The translations under genes and the position numbers were made by a program. Positions 6,248 through 10,808 of a stretch of DNA of 10,808 bases are shown piece by piece. The stretch is from positions 1-10,808 of the forward strand of contig JBDSYA010000144.1 of NCBI GenBank assembly GCA_039925865.1, in the 5' to 3' direction. Position 1 is the first letter of the stretch; every line of letters starts with the position of its first letter. The notes below the pieces were generated by a model. It was given only the letters and a program-made list of their open reading frames with translations. It had not been told where the DNA came from and ran no database searches. This DNA comes from JBDSYA01 sp039925865 (lineage in GTDB: Bacteria; Bacteroidota; Ignavibacteria; Tepidaquicellales; Tepidaquicellaceae).

Positions 6248-8215
6248 TCATTCCTCTTCTTCCGCTCTCAACTTCTCGAGCACGGAAAAATCTTCAAGAG
6301 TAGTAGTATCTCCTTTCACTTCGCCGCTATGAGCGAGTTCGCGCAGAAGTCTTCTCATAATCTTTCCGCTTCTTGTTTTCGGGAGCATATCAGTGAATCT
6401 TATTTCATCAGGCCTTGCAAGTGCTCCTATTTCTTTTACAACCCATTCTTTTAATTCCTGTTTTAATTCTTCGGTCGGGATCTGACTTCCTTCCAATGTC
6501 ACAAATGCGCAGAGAGAATTTCCTTTGATTTCGTCGGGCTTGCCGACTACTGCCGCTTCGGCAACTTTAATATGCGCAACAAGCGCAGACTCAACTTCAG
6601 CAGTTCCAAGTCTGTGTCCGCTTACATTCAGTACATCATCAACTCTTCCCATTATCCAAAAATATCCGTCTTTATCACGGCGTGCTCCGTCACCTGTAAA
6701 ATAAATTCCGGGAAACTCGCTCCAGTATTGTTTCTGATATCGATCATCATCTTTATAAATTGTTCTAAGCATTGCAGGCCAGGGCTTTTTAATTATAAGA
6801 AGGCCTCCGCTTCCCTTAGGAACTTTCTTTCCTTTCTTATCAACAACTTCCGCTTCAATCCCAAAAAACGGAAGCGTTCCTGAGCCCGGCTTTGTCGGAG
6901 TGGCTCCGGGCAATGGAGAGATCATAATTGCACCCGTCTCCGTCTGCCACCATGTATCAACTATCGGACACTTTTCTTTCCCAATCTTTTTATTATACCA
7001 CATCCACGCTTCAGGATTTATTGGCTCTCCGACCGTTCCCAGAAGACGAAGAGAATCCAATTTATATTTTTCAACCCACTGATCACCCCATTTTATAAAT
7101 GCGCGTATCGCTGTTGGTGCCGTGTAAAAAATACTGATTTTATATTTATCGATCATTTGCCAGAACCTGTCGGGATTTGGAAAATTCGGTGCGCCTTCAT
7201 ATAGAAAAATTGTTGCGCCGTTTTGCAAAGGTCCGTAAACAACATAACTGTGACCTGTCACCCACCCAATATCTGCCGTGCACCAGAACACATCTTCATC
7301 TTTAATATCAAAAATATATTTAGTTGTAATATAAGTCTGAACCGAATAGCCTCCTGTTGTGTGGAGAATGCCTTTTGGTTTTCCGGTTGTGCCGCTTGTA
7401 TAAAGAATGTAAAGAGGATGTTCACTGTCTAATTTTTCCGGTTGACAAATTTCATCAGCCACATTCATTTCATCATGATACCATTTATCAAGAGTGTCAT
7501 TCCAGTTTATTTCATTGCCAGCTCTTTTCACAACAACAACATTTTTAACAGTCGGACAATTTGGAAGTGCTTCATCAACATTATCTTTCAGTCTGATCAC
7601 CTGTCCTCTTCGATATGCACCGTCTGCAGTTATGACAATAGAAGCTTCAGCATCTGTGATCCTGTCAACAAGCGCATTCGCCGAGAATCCTCCGAAGATG
7701 ACCGAATGAACTGCGCCGATCCTCGCACAGGCAAGCATTGCAATAACAGCCTCCGGGATCATGGGCATATAGATACAAACTCTGTCGCCTTTCTTTGTAC
7801 CAAGTTTTTTCAAAACATTTGAAAATTTATTCACTTCGACTGAAAGCTGGCTGTATGTTAAACATCTTGTATCTCCAAATTCCCCTTCAAAGAACAACGC
7901 AACTTTATTTTTTCTGTGTGTTTCTAAATGTCTGTCAATACAATTGTAAGAAAGATTTAATTTACCACCTACAAACCACTGTGAATGCGGCACCTTCCAC
8001 TTTAAAACCTTAGTCCATTTTTTAAACCAATGAAGCTCTTCAGCGATCTTTGCCCAGAACTTTTCCGGATCCTTAATGGATTTCTCATAAGATTTTTTAT
8101 ATTGCCGGAATGATTTTATGTATGAATGTTTTGCGAAAGATTTTTTGGGTTTGAAAATTCTGTTTTCTCTCGAAAGCGAAGTAATATTTTTTTCTTCCTT
8201 TGTATTTTTCCCCAT
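6248..8215 (-). CDS. acs: Acetyl-CoA synthetase (AMP-forming)
   Basis: A 655-residue enzyme, full length for the Acs family (about 650). It activates acetate with ATP to acetyl-AMP, then forms acetyl-CoA, in the cytoplasm. The N-terminal ACAS-type region is present (EKFWAKIAEELHWFKKW, about 51-67). Core ANL motifs are intact: YTSGTTGKPKG at 272-282, GEP at 396-398, DTWWQTETG at 420-428, TGDG at 507-510, the hinge region GRVDDVLNVSGHR at 523-535, and PKTRSGK at 612-618. Lys618 is the catalytic lysine, which protein acetyltransferases modify in other bacteria. The Trp pair in the WWQTE motif fits a small acyl pocket and so acetate rather than longer acids. The tail ends in a run of Glu. The gene is monocistronic here, convergent with the SWIM gene and divergent from a secreted-protein gene; no acetyltransferase or deacetylase gene is adjacent. 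Confidence 0.98.
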   Translation of the reverse strand: MGKNTKEEKNITSLSRENRIFKPKKSFAKHSYIKSFRQYKKSYEKSIKDPEKFWAKIAEELHWFKKWTKVLKWKVPHSQWFVGGKLNLSYNCIDRHLETHRKNKVALFFEGEFGDTRCLTYSQLSVEVNKFSNVLKKLGTKKGDRVCIYMPMIPEAVIAMLACARIGAVHSVIFGGFSANALVDRITDAEASIVITADGAYRRGQVIRLKDNVDEALPNCPTVKNVVVVKRAGNEINWNDTLDKWYHDEMNVADEICQPEKLDSEHPLYILYTSGTTGKPKGILHTTGGYSVQTYITTKYIFDIKDEDVFWCTADIGWVTGHSYVVYGPLQNGATIFLYEGAPNFPNPDRFWQMIDKYKISIFYTAPTAIRAFIKWGDQWVEKYKLDSLRLLGTVGEPINPEAWMWYNKKIGKEKCPIVDTWWQTETGAIMISPLPGATPTKPGSGTLPFFGIEAEVVDKKGKKVPKGSGGLLIIKKPWPAMLRTIYKDDDRYQKQYWSEFPGIYFTGDGARRDKDGYFWIMGRVDDVLNVSGHRLGTAEVESALVAHIKVAEAAVVGKPDEIKGNSLCAFVTLEGSQIPTEELKQELKEWVVKEIGALARPDEIRFTDMLPKTRSGKIMRRLLRELAHSGEVKGDTTTLEDFSVLEKLRAEEEE

Positions 8216-8237
8216 TGCCGATTATTTTTGATTGGCT

Positions 8238-8245
8238 CAAAATTA
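8238..8245 (-). promoter_or_regulatory. Possible acs -7 promoter element
   Basis: On the minus strand this reads TAATTTTG, an exact TAnnTTTG match, 22 bases before the acs ATG. It would give a short leader. No TTTG occurs at the usual upstream distance, so the call rests on one element. Confidence 0.3.
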
Positions 8246-8298
8246 AGTAATTCAATCGAAATAAAAAATTTAGTATTCGGTTTATTTTTGACTTAAAG

Positions 8299-8306
8299 TA
8301 ATTTTG
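8299..8306 (+). promoter_or_regulatory. Possible -7 element of the T9SS secreted-protein gene
   Basis: TAATTTTG on the plus strand is an exact TAnnTTTG match about 65 bases before the ATG at 8373. It mirrors the same octamer on the opposite strand at 8238-8245. The upstream TTG element is missing, so confidence is low. Confidence 0.28.
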
Positions 8307-8313
8307 GTTTCAA

Positions 8314-8345
8314 TTTTCAGTAATATTATTTATTTTTCAGTAATA
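8314..8345. repeat. 12-bp direct repeat at 20-bp period, candidate operator pair
   Basis: TTTTCAGTAATA occurs at 8314-8325 and again at 8334-8345, identical over 12 bases. The start-to-start distance is 20 bp, close to two DNA turns, so a protein could bind both copies on the same face. The pair lies just downstream of the possible plus-strand -7 element and about 100 bases upstream of acs. It could control either gene or both. Confidence 0.6.
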
Positions 8346-8372
8346 CAGATTGCAATTTAAACAGAATGAAAT

Positions 8373-9536
8373 ATGAAGAACATTTTTTTCTATTTAATTG
8401 GATTGATTTATTTTTTATCAGTCAATAGTTCAACCGCACAAAATCCAACCTATAGTTTAACAGTAAGAAACTTCATCTATCAGAGTATAAGTTTTCCGAA
8501 CGACGCGATTGAATTTGATATATACCTATAGCATTTAAATCCTCCTGTTTCTTTTGAATACTTTGGTGGTCAATATTTTTTTTCATTTAATCCGTCTATT
8601 CTGCCGGAAAACTATGCTGATACAAATGTTGCAACATATAGGATACTTGATTCTGACCTTCCACTTGCAATGAGACCGCGAAATCCATCAATATCAACTG
8701 CCGGCAGTCCCTCTGCAACTGTATTAAAGTTGGTTATTAATTTTACGGCGGGTGGAACCGGTTATATTCTGACTAATAATGGTTATCCCGGGACAAAAAT
8801 AGTACGGATGAGACTGCGAAGCAAGGTTGGATCATTGAACAATGTACCACCAGACCTCAGATGGAGAAATCCTCCGGTAGCAACATTTGCTACAAAGATA
8901 TTTGCCTATGTAGGGACATCAAACACGGATATTACAACTCCGACCACACACTTAATAGATCCTATCAATGTTCTTCCTGTTGAATTATCATCTTTTATCT
9001 CAATCGTCAACAAGAACAAAGTAACATTGAACTGGACAACTACATCAGAAGAAAATAATTCAGGTTTTTCTGTTGAGAAGTCAATGGTCAATGGCGAATG
9101 GGCAATAGTTGGTTTTGTTAACGGTCACGGAAATACTAGCTCATCTGTTAATTATACTTTTGAAGATAAAAGTTTATTATCCGGAAAATACAGGTATCGC
9201 CTAAAGCAGATCGACTACAACGGCAACTTCAAATATTATGAATTGCAAAATGAAGTTACTATCGGAACTCCCGAAAAGTTTTTCCTGTCACAAAATTATC
9301 CTAACCCATTTAATCCTGTTACAAAAATAAACTATGAATTACCGAAAGACGGCAATGTAACTTTGAAAATATTTGACAATACCGGAAAAGAAGTTCTTAC
9401 TATCATTAATGAATTTAAACCAGCCGGATATTATTCAACTGAATTTATTGGAAGCAACCTTTCCAGCGGAATATATTATTATATTCTCAAAGCAAATAAT
9501 TTCTCTGATACTAAAAGAATGATTCTGCTTAAATAA
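8373..9536 (+). pseudogene. T9SS-targeted secreted protein interrupted by in-frame TAG
   Basis: One frame runs from ATG 8373 to TAA 9534-9536 (387 positions), broken only by TAG at 8529-8531 (codon 53). Before the stop, the frame encodes a signal peptide (residues 1-22, likely cleavage STA/QN) and the start of a beta domain (YSLTVRNF...EFDIYL). After it, the same domain continues (HLNPPVSFEYFGGQYFFSFNP), so one gene was split by one codon; CAG (Gln) to TAG would explain it. LPVELSSF (201-208) begins a fibronectin-III-like segment to about 297 (VTLNWTTTSEENNSGFSVEK). The sorting domain starts SQNYPNPFNP (306-315) and ends with SSGIYYYILKA and KRMILLK, typical of T9SS cargo. Translation from the internal ATG at 8670 would give 288 residues without a signal peptide, hence not exported. 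Sequencing error, recent pseudogene or readthrough are all possible. Function is unknown. Confidence 0.8.
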
Positions 9537-9594
9537 TTAATACTGTATTTAAAACTTATACATTTACAGACTTATACTAGTTTATGTTCTGAAA

Positions 9595-9624
9595 TTGATT
9601 TAACACTTTAATTTAATTAATTTG
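9595..9624 (+). promoter_or_regulatory. Candidate fabD promoter
   Basis: TTG (9595-9597) is followed after 19 bases by TTAATTTG (9617-9624), which matches TAnnTTTG at all but one position. The predicted start would leave a leader of roughly 15 bases before the ATG at 9645. It suggests that fabD has its own promoter rather than depending on the broken gene upstream. Confidence 0.35.
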
Positions 9625-9644
9625 TGTTCAATCAAATTTAATGA

Positions 9645-10577
9645 ATGAGCAGAACTGCTTTTGTATTTCCGGGTCAGGGTTCGCAGTTTGTCGGAATGGG
9701 AAAAGATCTTTATGATACATTCGATGAGGCAAAAGATATTTATGCAAGAGCAGATGAGATCATGGAAATGCCGCTCAGCAGAATTTCTTTTGATGGTCCC
9801 GCCGAACTTTTAACTCAAACACATATTACTCAACCGGCTTTATTCGTTCATTCATACATTCTTCTTAAATTAATTGGCGATAAAATTATTGCTGAAGCTG
9901 CAGCCGGACATTCTTTAGGAGAATATACTGCTAATGTTTATGCGGGCTCTCTTCAGTTTGAAGAAGGATTGCGGCTTGTCAAAAGAAGAGGAGTGCTGAT
10001 GAAGGAATCAGGAAATAAAAGACCGGGTACAATGGCGGCAATAATAGGATTGTCAGAAAAACAGATCGTGGAAATTTGCGAGAAAGCTTCCATTCATAAT
10101 CTCGTACAGCCCGCAAATTATAATGCTCCCGGACAAACAGTGATTTCCGGTGACGTCGCCGCAGTACATGCGGCAATGAAAATTGCAAAAGAACCTCCTT
10201 ACAATTCAAGATTGGTAAAAGAGCTTCCTGTGAGCGGTGCATTTCATTCTGAACTTATGTACACGTCTGCAGAAGAATTAAGATTTGCAATAGATGATTG
10301 TCATTTTGAGAATTCAAATATTCCGGTCTTTACAAATGTAGAAGCAGAGCCGGTGATGAACATGGAAATAATCAAGAACTCACTTTTCAGACAGCTTATG
10401 ACATCAGTTAAATGGCAGACCTCAGTTCAAAATATGATAAATGATTTTAATGTAACTGAGTTTTATGAGATCGGTGCAGGAAAAGTTTTGACAGGTCTTA
10501 TCAAAAGAATAAATCCGGATCTAACACTGCATAATATCGGAACTGTTGAGGACCTGAGAAATTACAATTTAATTTAA
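9645..10577 (+). CDS. fabD: Malonyl-CoA:ACP transacylase
   Basis: A 310-residue enzyme, the normal length for FabD. It moves malonyl from CoA to acyl carrier protein to feed type II fatty-acid synthesis in the cytoplasm. Family motifs are in order: FPGQGSQ at 8-14, the nucleophile elbow GHSLGEY at 88-94 with Ser90, the acyl-carboxylate-binding arginine in VKRRG (Arg115), QPANYNAPGQ at 155-164, GAFHS at 198-202 with catalytic His201, Gln250 in FRQLM, and EIGAGKVLTGLIKR at 275-288. The start is well placed: MSRTAFVFPGQGSQ is the usual N-terminus, and the overlapping ATG at 9641 is in another frame. No acpP, fabH, fabG or fabF gene flanks it, so here fabD stands outside the usual fab cluster. 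The next gene follows after 42 bases on the same strand and may be co-transcribed. Confidence 0.98.
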   Translation: MSRTAFVFPGQGSQFVGMGKDLYDTFDEAKDIYARADEIMEMPLSRISFDGPAELLTQTHITQPALFVHSYILLKLIGDKIIAEAAAGHSLGEYTANVYAGSLQFEEGLRLVKRRGVLMKESGNKRPGTMAAIIGLSEKQIVEICEKASIHNLVQPANYNAPGQTVISGDVAAVHAAMKIAKEPPYNSRLVKELPVSGAFHSELMYTSAEELRFAIDDCHFENSNIPVFTNVEAEPVMNMEIIKNSLFRQLMTSVKWQTSVQNMINDFNVTEFYEIGAGKVLTGLIKRINPDLTLHNIGTVEDLRNYNLI

Positions 10578-10619
10578 ACGATTATTTTCAAAAATAAATA
10601 ACAGCAATAAAAAAATATA

Positions 10620-10808
10620 ATGGATGAAGTAAAAGATCTTATTGAATACAACGGACTAAAGATCGATCCCATAATCTTTACACAAGGTTTCGTAGCGGGC
10701 TGCAATATGGATATCTGTCATGGGCAGTGCTGCAACTGGGGCGTTTATCTTGACAGGGATTTTCAGAGTGTGATAATGAATTTTGAAACTCAGATCAAAG
10801 ATGTCATG
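10620..10808 (+). CDS. DUF3109-like cysteine-motif protein, N-terminal part only
   Basis: The ATG at 10620-10622 opens a frame that stays open for 63 codons to the right edge, so the gene is truncated by the window. The protein begins MDEVKDLIEYNGLKIDPIIF and carries a cysteine cluster, Cys28-x4-Cys33-x3-Cys37-Cys38, in the context GCNMDICHGQCCNWGV. This pattern (F..GC....C.G.CC..G) is that of the DUF3109 family, conserved in Bacteroidetes and related bacteria and believed to bind a metal through these cysteines; a general resemblance to YkgJ-type cysteine proteins is possible. No signal peptide is seen, so it is probably cytoplasmic. It lies 42 bases after fabD with no visible terminator between. 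The biochemical role is unknown; the family call rests on the N-terminal motif alone. Confidence 0.85.
   Translation, partial: MDEVKDLIEYNGLKIDPIIFTQGFVAGCNMDICHGQCCNWGVYLDRDFQSVIMNFETQIKDVM

Noticed and set aside
6572..8013. Plus-strand frames of 60-126 codons opposite acs
   Set aside because: They are antisense shadows of the strongly conserved acs coding sequence, with no motif or start signal of their own.
8529..8531. Pyrrolysine or genome-wide TAG reassignment
   Set aside because: TAG ends the SWIM gene normally at 6157-6159, and no pyrrolysine gene or recoding signal is visible in the window.
8670..9536. Treating ATG 8670 as the true start of the T9SS-tailed protein
   Set aside because: It falls mid-domain and leaves a sorting-tail protein with no signal peptide. 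The upstream frame is in register and carries the missing signal peptide and beta strands.
1..10808. CRISPR arrays, tRNA or rRNA genes, prophage or transposase genes
   Set aside because: No regularly spaced direct repeats, tRNA cloverleaf, rRNA segments or recombinase motifs were seen on either strand.

Overview
The window is AT-rich bacterial chromosome, most likely from the Ignavibacteria/Chlorobi side of the FCB (Bacteroidetes-related) group. Three things point there: a secreted protein ending in the 'SQNYPNPFNP...' type IX secretion (T9SS) sorting domain, a large secreted choice-of-anchor protein, and the near absence of Shine-Dalgarno sites together with several TAnnTTTG-type promoter elements. 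The lineage is inferred from sequence style; no 16S or ribosomal marker is present.

Layout. (1) Positions 1-2520, minus strand: the first 840 codons of a large exported protein that runs off the left edge without a stop. (2) 2521-2963: a 443-base gap between divergent genes. It holds a perfect 12-bp inverted repeat that closes a nested, RNA-like fold, a candidate minus-strand promoter, and a palindrome lying over that promoter. (3) 2964-4400 and 4429-6159, plus strand: two adjacent genes, an all-helical TPR-like protein followed by a SWIM zinc-finger protein with a long helical tail. (4) 6248-8215, minus strand: acetyl-CoA synthetase (acs), convergent with the SWIM gene. (5) 8216-8372: a short divergent promoter region with an exact TAATTTTG on each strand and a 12-bp direct repeat at a 20-bp period. 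(6) 8373-9536, plus strand: a T9SS-targeted secreted protein broken by one in-frame TAG at codon 53. (7) 9645-10577: malonyl-CoA:ACP transacylase (fabD). (8) 10620-right edge: the start of a DUF3109-type cysteine-motif protein.

The genes do not form one pathway. acs makes acetyl-CoA and fabD loads malonyl units for fatty-acid synthesis, so both belong to acyl-CoA metabolism, but they lie on opposite strands with separate control regions. The two exported proteins are surface or secreted products. The TPR-like/SWIM pair is the only likely operon of unknown function. I do not see a complete defence, mobile or biosynthetic system. The items most worth checking are the structured 2641-2828 region, the amber-interrupted T9SS gene, the phased repeat next to acs, and the TPR/SWIM pair.
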